Shown: in pieces, positions 9,413-18,169 of the stretch
How positions within the stretch are numbered: the stretch's first letter is position 1
How the letters are laid out: every line of letters starts with the position of its first letter
NCBI GenBank assembly: GCA_902562275.1
Contig: CACESS010000004.1
Coordinates: forward strand, 1 to 56,000
Direction: 5' to 3'
From: an uncultured Alphaproteobacteria bacterium
GTDB lineage: Bacteria; Pseudomonadota; Alphaproteobacteria; HIMB59; GCA-002718135
Length of the DNA stretch: 56,000 bases
Position numbers and translations under genes: made by a program
Notes under the pieces: generated by a model
What the model was told of the DNA's origin: nothing
The model's database searches: none
The model's input: only the letters and a program-made list of their open reading frames with translations

Positions 9413-10594
9413 TTATAAAGCACCAACTGTAACGAATGATCCGCCTCGAACTTCAACTTCCTTGAATGCACCATCGGCATCTCCAATTGCATTGAACTCA
9501 ACGTCTGTTGCACCTTGGTAATCAATATCTTTTCCATCAGCTAACATTTGTAGGCCATAAGATATTTGGCCAGGATTAATAATAATACCTGGAGCATTAG
9601 ATACTTTTCTAATATTTTTTAGAATAGATTGTTTGTCTGCAGATCCACCAGCTTGAATAGCAAGTGCGATTATCGCTGCTGCGTCATAAGACTCTGGAAC
9701 AAAAGGACTACTGCCATCTACACCTTTATCTGCAGCTAACTCTCCAAATTTTGCTGAACCTTCAGAAATTGCTCCTGGTAAAGAACCAAAAGCTCCTTCA
9801 AGATCTGATCCGATTGCATCAACAATAGATTGACCAATCATACCATCTGACATAACGAAAGTATCAAAAGCACCTGAGTCAAGCGAACCTTCAATAATTC
9901 CTAATCCACCACCTTCAAGATAACCAACTACTAATAATGCATCTCCACCAGCGGATGCTAAGACACCCACTTCGGAAGAATAATCTCCTTTATCCTCTTC
10001 GTGTGAAGCAAATACGGTTACAGTTCCTCCACCAGAGGTAAATGCTTTTTGAAATACTTCTGCTAAACCTATTCCGTAATCGTTATTTGTATAAGTAATT
10101 GCAATACTATTAATTCCTTTACTTAATGCTAAATTAGCAAGTATTTGACCACCTTTTGCATCAGATGGAGCAGTACGCCAAAAAGTTCCAGCATCGTTGA
10201 TACCACTTAATGCAGGAGATGTTGCGGATGGAGATACCATTAAAATACCATTTGGTACTGCAACGTTCGCATTTATTGCGCCTGTTACACCTGAACAGTC
10301 TGCACCCATAATTGCTGATACACCTTGTGCAACTAAATCCTCAGCAGCAGCTATTCCAGCAGCAGAGTCAGCACAAGTTGAGTCACCTTCTAGTATTGTA
10401 ATAGTTTCACCACCTAGAAGATATCCAGAGTTTGATGCTTCTTCAAAAGCCATTTTTGCACCATCTCTCATAGCAGGAGTTAAAGATTCAATTGGTCCTG
10501 TAAAACCAAGAATAATTCCTACTTTAATTTCTGCTAATGCAGCAGTCGTTACAGTCGACAAGCTTACAATAACAGCTAGAAGTAATTTTTTCAT
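9413..10594 (-). CDS. livJ: Branched-chain amino acid type periplasmic binding protein
   Basis: This is the periplasmic receptor of the HAAT importer, 393 aa. A clear Sec signal peptide (MKKLLLAVIVSLSTVTTAALA) is followed by the mature start EIKVGIILGFTGPIES, a type I periplasmic fold signature. It has two cysteines in the first lobe (STCADS, ADCSGV) that could form a disulfide. A strong GGAGG lies about 5 nt before the ATG, the best ribosome binding site in the window, and the base composition is less AT-rich than that of its neighbours. Both fit a highly expressed protein. It is transcribed alone, towards livGFHM, rather than as part of that operon. Confidence 0.93.
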   Translation of the reverse strand: MKKLLLAVIVSLSTVTTAALAEIKVGIILGFTGPIESLTPAMRDGAKMAFEEASNSGYLLGGETITILEGDSTCADSAAGIAAAEDLVAQGVSAIMGADCSGVTGAINANVAVPNGILMVSPSATSPALSGINDAGTFWRTAPSDAKGGQILANLALSKGINSIAITYTNNDYGIGLAEVFQKAFTSGGGTVTVFASHEEDKGDYSSEVGVLASAGGDALLVVGYLEGGGLGIIEGSLDSGAFDTFVMSDGMIGQSIVDAIGSDLEGAFGSLPGAISEGSAKFGELAADKGVDGSSPFVPESYDAAAIIALAIQAGGSADKQSILKNIRKVSNAPGIIINPGQISYGLQMLADGKDIDYQGATDVEFNAIGDADGAFKEVEVRGGSFVTVGAL

Positions 10595-10744
10595 ATTTCC
10601 TCCAAAAAAAGTATACTTTTATATAAGTTACCTCATATACTAGTTCCATAAATCAATCATGTAATTTTTTCATAAAAATACTTAATAATTCAGCCAAAAA
10701 CCACAAATTGACTTCATTTGCTTCACCAGATAAAGATCAAAATT

Positions 10745-11725
10745 ATGACAATTGGAATTCTTGGTGGAGGAGTTTGGGGAAGTGCACTTGCCCGAGTATT
10801 AAGTAACTATAAAGTTTTCATTTATGCACGAGATGAAAAAATTGTTAAATCAATTAATGAATATAAAATTAATCCAAGATTAAAATACAGTTCATTTAAT
10901 GAAAATGTCATTGCTACTACTTCTTTAAAAGAAATTAGAAAAGTTAAATTCTTATTTATTACTTTACCTACACAAAACATTAGGGAGGTAATTAAAGATT
11001 CATCATTACATAATAAAAATCATCATATTGTAATATGTTCTAAGGGTATTGAAATATCGTCATCAAAATTTTTAACAGATGTATTTCAAGAAATAATGCC
11101 ATTTAAATCAATTAGTATCTTATCTGGCCCATCTTTTTCAAATGAGGTATCTCAAAATTTACCAACTGCATTAACACTTGCAACAAAAAATAAAAAAGAT
11201 TTTGAGAATATTTCTAAACTTATACCTAACAAAGAGTTTAGAATTTATTATTCAAATGATTTAATTGGAACGCAGATAGGCGGTGCGTTAAAGAATATTT
11301 ATGCAATAGCTGCAGGCATCGCAGAAGGTTTAAACTTAGGCGAAAATGCTAAAAGTGCACTCATTTCAAGATCTTTTGCAGAAATGGCACGATATGCAAA
11401 AAAATTTAAAGCTGATAAAAATACATTATTTGGTTTATCAGGGCTTGGCGATCTAATTTTAACATGTGGCTCTAAAAATTCTCGTAACACACAGTTTGGT
11501 ATTAAATTAGCTTCTTCAAAATATGATAATTTTTTAGACCTTTTAAAATCACAAGAAGTAACAGAAGGTTATTATACAGTTAAAGCAGTCTATAATATTT
11601 CACAAAAAAAAAATATTGATATGCCAATAATGGAGTCTGTATACAATATACTTTATAAGCAACATGATTTAAAAGAAGAATTGAGTAATTTACTGAGTAG
11701 ACCAATAACAGAAGAGAAAATTTAA
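10745..11725 (+). CDS. gpsA: Glycerol-3-phosphate dehydrogenase [NAD(P)+]
   Basis: GpsA reduces dihydroxyacetone phosphate to sn-glycerol-3-phosphate for phospholipid synthesis. The 326 aa protein begins with the Rossmann loop ILGGGVWGSALA. It has LSGPSFSNEV near residue 130, the catalytic Lys region GGALKNIYAIAAG near 180, and GLGDLILTC near 240. I chose the ATG at 10745 over an upstream in-frame TTG at 10718 because the nucleotide-binding strand must lie at the N-terminus. A possible -35 (TTGACT, 10708-10713) lies upstream with only a poor -10. Confidence 0.95.
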   Translation: MTIGILGGGVWGSALARVLSNYKVFIYARDEKIVKSINEYKINPRLKYSSFNENVIATTSLKEIRKVKFLFITLPTQNIREVIKDSSLHNKNHHIVICSKGIEISSSKFLTDVFQEIMPFKSISILSGPSFSNEVSQNLPTALTLATKNKKDFENISKLIPNKEFRIYYSNDLIGTQIGGALKNIYAIAAGIAEGLNLGENAKSALISRSFAEMARYAKKFKADKNTLFGLSGLGDLILTCGSKNSRNTQFGIKLASSKYDNFLDLLKSQEVTEGYYTVKAVYNISQKKNIDMPIMESVYNILYKQHDLKEELSNLLSRPITEEKI

Positions 11726-11729
11726 TTTG

Positions 11730-12674
11730 ATGACAAAGAAAACATTTTATAACTTAGATACAAGCTGGGTTAACAATACGCAAATTAATTTGAGTGCTGT
11801 AGAACGTCGAACATCTACCTTAACTAAAAGAAGAACTGTAAAAAAGGGATTTCAAGTTGCTTGGTTGTTAAAAGCTATTACTTTGATTGATCTTACTACA
11901 CTTAGTGGTGATGACACTTTTGGAAAAGTTGAAAGACTTTGCAATAAAGCTCTTAATCCCATCGATGATTATATTCTTGATGACTTAGGGTTAGAAAAAA
12001 ATGCAGTAAGAGTAGGAGCTGTATGTGTCTATCATCATCTAATAAAAGATTGTACAAAACTAATTCAAAACAAACTCCCAATTGCTGCTGTTTCTACGGG
12101 TTTTCCTGCAGGTCTATCATCTTATACGACTAGAAAAAAAGAAATTTCTGACTCTATTAAAGATGGTGCTGATGAAATCGATATTGTTATCAACAGAGGA
12201 TATGTTCTCCAAAATAACTGGAAAAAATTATACGAAGAGGTTCGTAGTTTTAAAGAAACTGCAGGTAGAACAAAAATAAAAGCTATTCTTGGTGTTGGTG
12301 ATCTTGAGACTCTTCGAAATGTAGCAAAAGCTTCTTTGGTTTGTATGATGGCTGGTGCAGATTTTATAAAAACATCAACTGGCAAAGAAAGCATTAATGC
12401 TAATCTCAACAATAGTCTCGTTATGTTAAGAATGATTAGAGAGTTTCATACAAAAACTGGAAAAAAAATTGGTTTTAAACCTGCAGGAGGAATATCAACG
12501 GCTAAATCTGTCTTAGAATTTTTAATATTGGTTGCCGAAGAGTTAGGATTTGAATGGGTTAATCCTAAATTATTGCGAATTGGTGCTTCTAGTTTATTAA
12601 TTGATATAGAAAGACAACTCTATCACTACACTAGTGGCAGGTATGCAAATAAAGAGAAACTTGCAATAGGATAA
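11730..12674 (+). CDS. deoC: Deoxyribose-phosphate aldolase
   Basis: DeoC splits 2-deoxyribose 5-phosphate into acetaldehyde and glyceraldehyde 3-phosphate through a Schiff base. At 314 aa it resembles the longer form also found in animals rather than the 259 aa E. coli enzyme. The Schiff-base lysine lies in FIKTSTGKES (about residue 214) and the second active-site lysine in GFKPAGGIST (about residue 250). The ATG at 11730 is preferred to a TTG directly in front of it. It lies 4 nt after gpsA and 1 nt before an aldehyde dehydrogenase that could oxidise the acetaldehyde it makes. Confidence 0.95.
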   Translation: MTKKTFYNLDTSWVNNTQINLSAVERRTSTLTKRRTVKKGFQVAWLLKAITLIDLTTLSGDDTFGKVERLCNKALNPIDDYILDDLGLEKNAVRVGAVCVYHHLIKDCTKLIQNKLPIAAVSTGFPAGLSSYTTRKKEISDSIKDGADEIDIVINRGYVLQNNWKKLYEEVRSFKETAGRTKIKAILGVGDLETLRNVAKASLVCMMAGADFIKTSTGKESINANLNNSLVMLRMIREFHTKTGKKIGFKPAGGISTAKSVLEFLILVAEELGFEWVNPKLLRIGASSLLIDIERQLYHYTSGRYANKEKLAIG

Positions 12675-12675
12675 T

Positions 12676-15036
12676 ATGGATAAAGTTATTAAAAATTTTC
12701 AAAATATATCTTATGGTCCTGCACCAGAAGACAGTAAAGAAGTTAATAGTTGGATAAAAAATTTAAAAAATCCAAATAATCATTTTATTAATGGTAAATT
12801 TGTAAAATCGTCTGGCTCAAAAAAATTAAATATAATTAATCCTTCCACAAATAAAAAAATTGCAACATTATCAGTCGCTTCAAAAAAAGATGTAAATGCC
12901 GCAGTAAGTGCTGCTAAAAAAACTCACATTAAATGGTCTAAATTATCATCTTTTGATCGATCAAAATTTTTATATGCCCTAGCTCGTCTCATTCAAAAAA
13001 ATTCACGATTTATTTCTGTTTTAGAAACTATTGATAATGGTAAACCAATACGAGAAACAAGAGATATAGATATTCCACTTGTTGCAAGACATTTTTATTA
13101 TCATGCTGGGTGGGCTGCGAGGAATACAAATAATTCTAATAATTCTATAGGTGTTGTTGGGCAAATTATACCATGGAACTTTCCCTTATTAATGTTAGCG
13201 TGGAAAATTGCCCCTGCAATTGCTCTTGGAAATACAGTAGTCTTAAAACCTGCAGAATATACTTCTTTAACAGCGCTTTATTTTGCTGAACTTTGTCAAA
13301 AAGCTAAAATTCCTCAAGGTGTGATTAATATTATTACGGGAGATGGCTCTACTGGTGAACATATAACATCACATAAAGATGTTAAAAAAATTGCTTTTAC
13401 TGGGTCAACTGAAGTTGGCAAAAAAATAATTCAAACAAATACTAATCCAGATAAAAAAATGACAATGGAACTTGGAGGTAAATCTCCTTTTATTGTTTTT
13501 CAAGATGCTGATTTAGATAGTGCTGTAGAAGGTGTTGTTGATGCGATTTGGTTTAATCAAGGCCAAGTATGTTGTGCTGGATCAAGACTCTTAGTACAAG
13601 AAAGTATTGAGAAAAAATTTATCCAAAAACTTAAGAAAAGAATGGAAAAACTTCGTGTTGGTGATCCATTAGATAAGTCTATTGATATTGGCGCTATAGT
13701 TGCACCAGTCCAACTTAAAAAAATTAATTCTTTAGTAAATAAAGCACAAAAGGATGGAAATAAATTATGGCAACCTTCATGGTCATGTCCAACAAATGGT
13801 TTATTTTATCCTCCATCTTTGTTTACAAATGTAACGCCGTCTTCTTTTATTGCTCAAGTAGAAATATTTGGGCCAGTTTTAACAACAATGACATTTAGAA
13901 CACCTAGTGAAGCTGTATCAATTGCAAATAATACTCCATACGGACTTGCGGCAAGTATTTGGTCTGAAAATATTAACTTAGCTTTAGATATTGCTCCAAA
14001 AGTAAAAGCTGGAGTCATATGGATAAATTCTACAAACTTATTCGATGCTGCATGTGGTTTTGGAGGATATAAAGAAAGCGGTTTTGGAAGAGAAGGTGGT
14101 TCGGAGGGTATTAGAGCATATTCAAAATTACCACTTCCTCTTTCTAAGTCAAAAAGAGGAAAAAAATCATCTAAAGGTCAATCATCTAATTCTATAGATA
14201 GAACTCCAAAATTATATATTGGAGGTAAACAAAAAAGACCTGATAGTGGTTATTCCTTTTCTTCTTATGATGCTCATAATAATTTTATTTGTGATGTTCC
14301 AAACGCAAATCGCAAAGATGTAAGAGATACAGTCGAGGTTGCATCTAAAGCAGTTAGTAAATCTTCCACTAATTTTAATAGAGCTCAAATACTTTATTAC
14401 TTAGCTGAAAATTTACAAGATCGAAAAAATACCTTTTCTTGTCTACTATCATCTCTAATTGGTATTTCACAAAAAGATGCCGAAAAAGAATTTGATCAAT
14501 CAATTGAAAGATTATTTTATTATGGTGCTATGGCTGATAAGTTTGAAGGCTCTATACATAATCCTCCTATAAGAGGTTTAACATTAGCTGTTAAAGAACC
14601 TATAGGTGTTATCGCTAATATTTTAAATGATGATTATCCACTATTAAGTTTAATAACTACATTAGGAGCAAATTTTGCAGCAGGAAATGCTAGTATTATT
14701 GTTCCAGGTCAAAATACGTCTCTTTTAGCGACAGAATTATATCAACTACTTGAAACTTCTGATGTTCCAGCTGGGTATATTAATATCCTTACAACTAAAC
14801 AAAATAGTTTAAATAAAATCTTATCTGAACATGAAAATATTGATGGTATTTGGTTTTTTAGTGAAAATAATAATGAGCGTCTGCAGGTTATTCAAAGTAC
14901 AACATCAAATTTGAAAAGAACTTGGTGTCCACAATCAAAAAATCTTGATTGGTCTTCGAAAGAAGAAGATTTCTTAGAAGAGTTTTTATATCAAAGTACA
15001 CAAGTAAAAAATATTTGGATCCCATACGGAGAATGA
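12676..15036 (+). CDS. Two-domain aldehyde dehydrogenase, ALDH16 type
   Basis: This 786 aa protein is a tandem of two aldehyde dehydrogenase domains. Domain 1 (about 35-490) keeps the catalytic set: Asn in IIPWNFPLLM (about 166-170), Glu in MELGGKSPF (about 262), and Cys in GQVCCAGSR (Cys299/Cys300). A Lys/Ser-rich linker (about 492-512) leads to domain 2. There the equivalent of PWNFP is LNDDYP (near 650), and no ELGGK or catalytic Cys is visible, so it is probably structural. That layout matches the ALDH16 family. Its place directly after deoC suggests that it oxidises acetaldehyde, with NAD(P)+ as the expected acceptor; the substrate is inferred from context. Confidence 0.88.
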   Translation: MDKVIKNFQNISYGPAPEDSKEVNSWIKNLKNPNNHFINGKFVKSSGSKKLNIINPSTNKKIATLSVASKKDVNAAVSAAKKTHIKWSKLSSFDRSKFLYALARLIQKNSRFISVLETIDNGKPIRETRDIDIPLVARHFYYHAGWAARNTNNSNNSIGVVGQIIPWNFPLLMLAWKIAPAIALGNTVVLKPAEYTSLTALYFAELCQKAKIPQGVINIITGDGSTGEHITSHKDVKKIAFTGSTEVGKKIIQTNTNPDKKMTMELGGKSPFIVFQDADLDSAVEGVVDAIWFNQGQVCCAGSRLLVQESIEKKFIQKLKKRMEKLRVGDPLDKSIDIGAIVAPVQLKKINSLVNKAQKDGNKLWQPSWSCPTNGLFYPPSLFTNVTPSSFIAQVEIFGPVLTTMTFRTPSEAVSIANNTPYGLAASIWSENINLALDIAPKVKAGVIWINSTNLFDAACGFGGYKESGFGREGGSEGIRAYSKLPLPLSKSKRGKKSSKGQSSNSIDRTPKLYIGGKQKRPDSGYSFSSYDAHNNFICDVPNANRKDVRDTVEVASKAVSKSSTNFNRAQILYYLAENLQDRKNTFSCLLSSLIGISQKDAEKEFDQSIERLFYYGAMADKFEGSIHNPPIRGLTLAVKEPIGVIANILNDDYPLLSLITTLGANFAAGNASIIVPGQNTSLLATELYQLLETSDVPAGYINILTTKQNSLNKILSEHENIDGIWFFSENNNERLQVIQSTTSNLKRTWCPQSKNLDWSSKEEDFLEEFLYQSTQVKNIWIPYGE

Positions 15037-15048
15037 TATACTAAAAAT

Positions 15049-15507
15049 ATGTTAATTAACGTCGATCCTATTTTAAGTCCTGATATATTAAAAACATTAC
15101 GTGAAATGGGTCATGGTGATAGACTCGTTATATCCGATATTAATTATCCTGCTCATTCGAACCACAATAGAGTTCATCGCTTAGATGGGCTTGATATGAC
15201 AACTGTTATGAGAGCTGTTTTATCTGTTTTTCCACTAGATAGTTTCGTAGACTCAGCTGTTCACCGAATGGAAGTTGATAATCAACCAGATGAAATTAAT
15301 GATGCTAATAAAGAAGTAATTGATGCAATTAAGGAAGTATCAGGAGATAATTGGAAAATTGGTTCATACGAAAGACAAGAATTTTATAAGCAATCAAGAT
15401 CAACCTATGCATATATTACAACAAGTGAAAGACGACCTTACTGTAATTTTATATTAACAAAAGGTGTTATTAAACCAGATGGTACTGTTTGGATAATCGA
15501 TAAATAA
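15049..15507 (+). CDS. RbsD/FucU-family sugar mutarotase
   Basis: This 152 aa protein has the family start LSPDILKTLREMGHGDRLVI, with the conserved His of MGHGD. It also has NYPAHS, RLDGLDMTTVMRAVLSVFPLD, and the closing CNFILTKGVI. Members interconvert pyranose and furanose or anomeric forms of ribose or fucose so that the next enzyme gets its correct substrate form. The kinase that follows 2 nt later phosphorylates a pentose of the ribose type, so ribose or deoxyribose is the most likely substrate. Similarity seems nearer to FucU than to RbsD, so I give no symbol. Confidence 0.85.
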   Translation: MLINVDPILSPDILKTLREMGHGDRLVISDINYPAHSNHNRVHRLDGLDMTTVMRAVLSVFPLDSFVDSAVHRMEVDNQPDEINDANKEVIDAIKEVSGDNWKIGSYERQEFYKQSRSTYAYITTSERRPYCNFILTKGVIKPDGTVWIIDK

Positions 15508-15509
15508 TT

Positions 15510-16424
15510 ATGTCGATTAGTATTCTTGGTATTTTTGTTGCAGATCTAGTTTTTTTTGGAGAAAAAATTCCTGTTGAGGGAGAAACTATTCTTGGTAAAA
15601 ATTTTGTTAATGGTCCTGGCGGCAAAGGATCAAACCAAGCTGTAGCTGCAGCTAAGGCTGGTGCAAAAACTTTTTTCATTTCAAAGATTGGTGATGATCA
15701 ATTTGGCTCTATGGCAACAGAGATTTATGAAAATTCTGGTGTTGATTATAGCAATGTTATTATTTCAAAAGATCATTCAACCGGTGCAGCTGGCATACTT
15801 GTTAATGAAGGAACAGGAGCTAATGCTATTAATGTTTTTCCAGGTGCAGCAGGTGCAATCACTATTGAAGATATAGATAAAGCAAAAGAGGCAATTAAAA
15901 ACTCAAGTATATTTCTTACACAACTAGAGGCACCAATGCATGTTGTTACCTATGCATTAAAAAAAGCACATAGTTTAAATGTAAAAACAATTTTAAATCC
16001 TGCGCCAGCGGCTGAAATAGATGAATCTTTATTTTCAATGATTGATTATTTTACACCAAATGAAACAGAAGCAAGTTTTTATGTTGATCACAATGTTGAA
16101 ACACACGAGGATGCTGACAAAGCGGCAATGCAATTATTAGAAAAAGGTATTAAAAATGTCGTTATTACTCTTGGTGAAAAAGGAGCTTTCTTTGCTAATA
16201 GTGAAGAAAAATTTTCTTTACCCATAGCTAATCTTTCAAATCCAGTAGTGGACACTACGGGTGCTGGCGATGCTTTCAACGCAGGCTTTGCTGCTGCTCT
16301 AACTGAGGGTCAAAATATTAAAGATGCTCTAAAATTTGCTAGTGCTACAGCTGGCTTATCAACGACGAAAATAGGTACAGCAAATTCTATGCCTTCTCGA
16401 GAGGAAATTGATAAACTTCTATAA
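15510..16424 (+). CDS. rbsK: PfkB-family sugar kinase (ribokinase or deoxyribokinase)
   Basis: This 304 aa kinase has both PfkB signatures: GPGGKGSNQAVAAAKAGAKT near residue 35, and DTTGAGDAFNAGFAAAL near residue 249 with the catalytic Asp. LNPAPAAEID and TPNETEA are typical of ribokinases. In a cassette with deoC, an aldehyde dehydrogenase and a RbsD/FucU mutarotase, deoxyribose is at least as likely a substrate as ribose. The phosphorylated product of deoxyribose is exactly what DeoC cleaves. Ribokinase and deoxyribokinase cannot be separated by reading alone. Confidence 0.85.
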   Translation: MSISILGIFVADLVFFGEKIPVEGETILGKNFVNGPGGKGSNQAVAAAKAGAKTFFISKIGDDQFGSMATEIYENSGVDYSNVIISKDHSTGAAGILVNEGTGANAINVFPGAAGAITIEDIDKAKEAIKNSSIFLTQLEAPMHVVTYALKKAHSLNVKTILNPAPAAEIDESLFSMIDYFTPNETEASFYVDHNVETHEDADKAAMQLLEKGIKNVVITLGEKGAFFANSEEKFSLPIANLSNPVVDTTGAGDAFNAGFAAALTEGQNIKDALKFASATAGLSTTKIGTANSMPSREEIDKLL

Positions 16425-16436
16425 TTATTGTATAAT
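16408..16436 (+). promoter_or_regulatory. Candidate sigma-70 promoter at the end of rbsK
   Basis: TTGATA (16408-16413) and a perfect TATAAT (16431-16436) are separated by 17 nt. This is a near-consensus promoter across the rbsK stop codon. Transcription would begin near 16443, two or three bases before the ATG of the small ORF at 16446 and about 215 nt before sbcB. It would give sbcB-uppP its own promoter. In AT-rich DNA a chance match to -10 is common, but the paired -35 at ideal spacing makes this one credible. Confidence 0.5.
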
Positions 16437-16445
16437 AGAATTGTT

Positions 16446-16625
16446 ATGCAATTATTTTTAGAAAGACTGATTTATTTTTGGGCTGGAATTACAGCTATTG
16501 GCCTTTTAATTGCTGTAGCTTATTGGGCTATTGCTACTATAATCTACGTAGCCTTTATCTCTCTTTTTGTTGCTATCGCCGCTACTCTTTTCTATCATTT
16601 TTATTGGTCCAAAAGAGATAATTAA
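16446..16625 (+). CDS. Small hydrophobic protein, unknown function
   Basis: A 59 aa ORF encodes an almost entirely hydrophobic protein with one long or two short membrane segments (about residues 7-50) and a charged end (SKRDN). An in-frame non-ATG start at 16428 exists, but the ATG at 16446 is preferred. No clear ribosome binding site is present; with the promoter at 16408-16436 the message would be nearly leaderless. I do not recognise the family. It sits between rbsK and sbcB and could be a real small membrane protein or an open frame by chance. Confidence 0.4.
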   Translation: MQLFLERLIYFWAGITAIGLLIAVAYWAIATIIYVAFISLFVAIAATLFYHFYWSKRDN

Positions 16626-16657
16626 TAGTCTATAAATACCAGTAAGGTTATTTATCA

Positions 16658-18169
16658 GTGTCAAAATATATATTTTACGATTTAGAAACATCGGGAAGAG
16701 GTAAGAAAGAATACCCAACTGCTTTTGGCACTACTCCTAAATGGGAGCAGATAATGCAAATTGCTGCAATAGTTACTGACTCCAAGTTTAATCAAACAAA
16801 TCAAAATATGAATGAGTTCTGCAGACCTCGAACATCAGTGATTTCTCAACCTGGCGCATTAATAACAACACTTAAAGGTATGAAAGAGGCACTTGATGCC
16901 CCTCAATCATCTTACGAATTAATGAAAAAAATTAATGAAACTTTTGATGAATGGAAAAAAGATGATCCAAGTTCTACTTTTATAGGACACAACATAATAG
17001 AGTTTGATGAATCAGTTCTCGAATACAATCTGTTTAGTCATATGTTTTATCCTTATGTAACAAGAAAGAGTAGGGGCGATACATTAAATTTAGCAAGAGG
17101 TTTATATGCCATCAACCCATCAAGTATAAAAACACATTTAACTGAAAGAGGTAATCCTAGTTTTAAATTAGAAAAAATTGCAGAGATGAATAACTTGCCT
17201 GTTGAATTTGCTCATGATGCATTTTCAGATGTTAAGACATCAATTGCTCTGACAAAATATATTCATGAAGCAGACACAAATAATTGGAATCAGCTTCAAA
17301 TGACTATGAGCAAAGAAGATGCCATTGAATATATCAATAAAAATAAAGGTTTTTGTTTTATGACAAGTTTTGGGGGAAGAATTAAACTTCAAGCCTTGTC
17401 GATGGTATGTGAGTCACAATATAATGGTTGGTTTCACACAATTGATTTAGCACATGATCCGACCCCATTACTAGAAGCTAATTCTGAAGAATTTAAAAAA
17501 CTTATAAAAAGGAAAAATAGATACGTTATTACTAATCAGCATCCTATTATTCTACCAGGCAAGATTGCTGCTAATTACGAGCCTTACGATGAAATTGGTT
17601 CAGATGTTCTTAATGAAAGAGCAAAAATAGTTTTTAAAAATAAAGATTTAGCAGACAAGTTTAAACTTATGGAAATTGATAGGCGTATTGAAAAAGAAGA
17701 TGAAAAATCGCAAGATAATGTATTTCCAGAAAGTGCAGCAAATGCCTTTCTTGATTTCAAACAATCAACAGAAATAGCTAAATTTCATGAACAAAATGAC
17801 TGGAATGAAAAATATAAAATTGCTCTTTCAATTAAAGAACCAAGAGCAAACTTTATTTTAAAAAGACTTATATTTGATGAAAGTCCTAAAACTCTATCAA
17901 ACGAAGATTTTAAAATGATTCACCGGGAGTTACATGAAAGGTTAGTTATTAATCAGGAGAGGCCTTTTACAACAATACCAGAAGCAATGTCTCAAACTGA
18001 TACGGAATTAGTTAAAATGGAAGAGAGTGATGATGAAAATAAAGCTCAAAAAATGCAAATTTTAAAAGATTACAATGTCTATTTAAATTTTATGGAGAAA
18101 TATTTCTCTAATAAAAATGCTGAACCTCTTCCTAGTGGTAAAGAACTGAGCAAAATAATCTTTGGTTAA
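16658..18169 (+). CDS. sbcB: Exodeoxyribonuclease I
   Basis: SbcB degrades single-stranded DNA 3' to 5' and acts in recombination and mismatch repair. The 503 aa protein has the DEDDh exonuclease residues in FYDLETSG (about residue 6), TFIGHNIIEFDESVL (about 107) and HDAFSDVKTSIAL (about 187). The SH3-like and C-terminal domains expected in the 475 aa E. coli enzyme follow. It starts with GTG at 16658. The stop overlaps the uppP ATG by one base. Confidence 0.92.
   Translation: MSKYIFYDLETSGRGKKEYPTAFGTTPKWEQIMQIAAIVTDSKFNQTNQNMNEFCRPRTSVISQPGALITTLKGMKEALDAPQSSYELMKKINETFDEWKKDDPSSTFIGHNIIEFDESVLEYNLFSHMFYPYVTRKSRGDTLNLARGLYAINPSSIKTHLTERGNPSFKLEKIAEMNNLPVEFAHDAFSDVKTSIALTKYIHEADTNNWNQLQMTMSKEDAIEYINKNKGFCFMTSFGGRIKLQALSMVCESQYNGWFHTIDLAHDPTPLLEANSEEFKKLIKRKNRYVITNQHPIILPGKIAANYEPYDEIGSDVLNERAKIVFKNKDLADKFKLMEIDRRIEKEDEKSQDNVFPESAANAFLDFKQSTEIAKFHEQNDWNEKYKIALSIKEPRANFILKRLIFDESPKTLSNEDFKMIHRELHERLVINQERPFTTIPEAMSQTDTELVKMEESDDENKAQKMQILKDYNVYLNFMEKYFSNKNAEPLPSGKELSKIIFG

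Noticed and set aside
10197-10643. 148-codon open frame opposite livJ
   Set aside because: It is antisense to a clear signal-peptide-bearing gene, and its composition mirrors livJ codons; a shadow frame.
10718-10744. TTG start extending gpsA by nine residues
   Set aside because: The Rossmann loop should start within a few residues of the N-terminus; ATG 10745 fits.
12122-12412. 96-codon open frame opposite deoC
   Set aside because: Antisense to conserved DERA residues with no features of its own.
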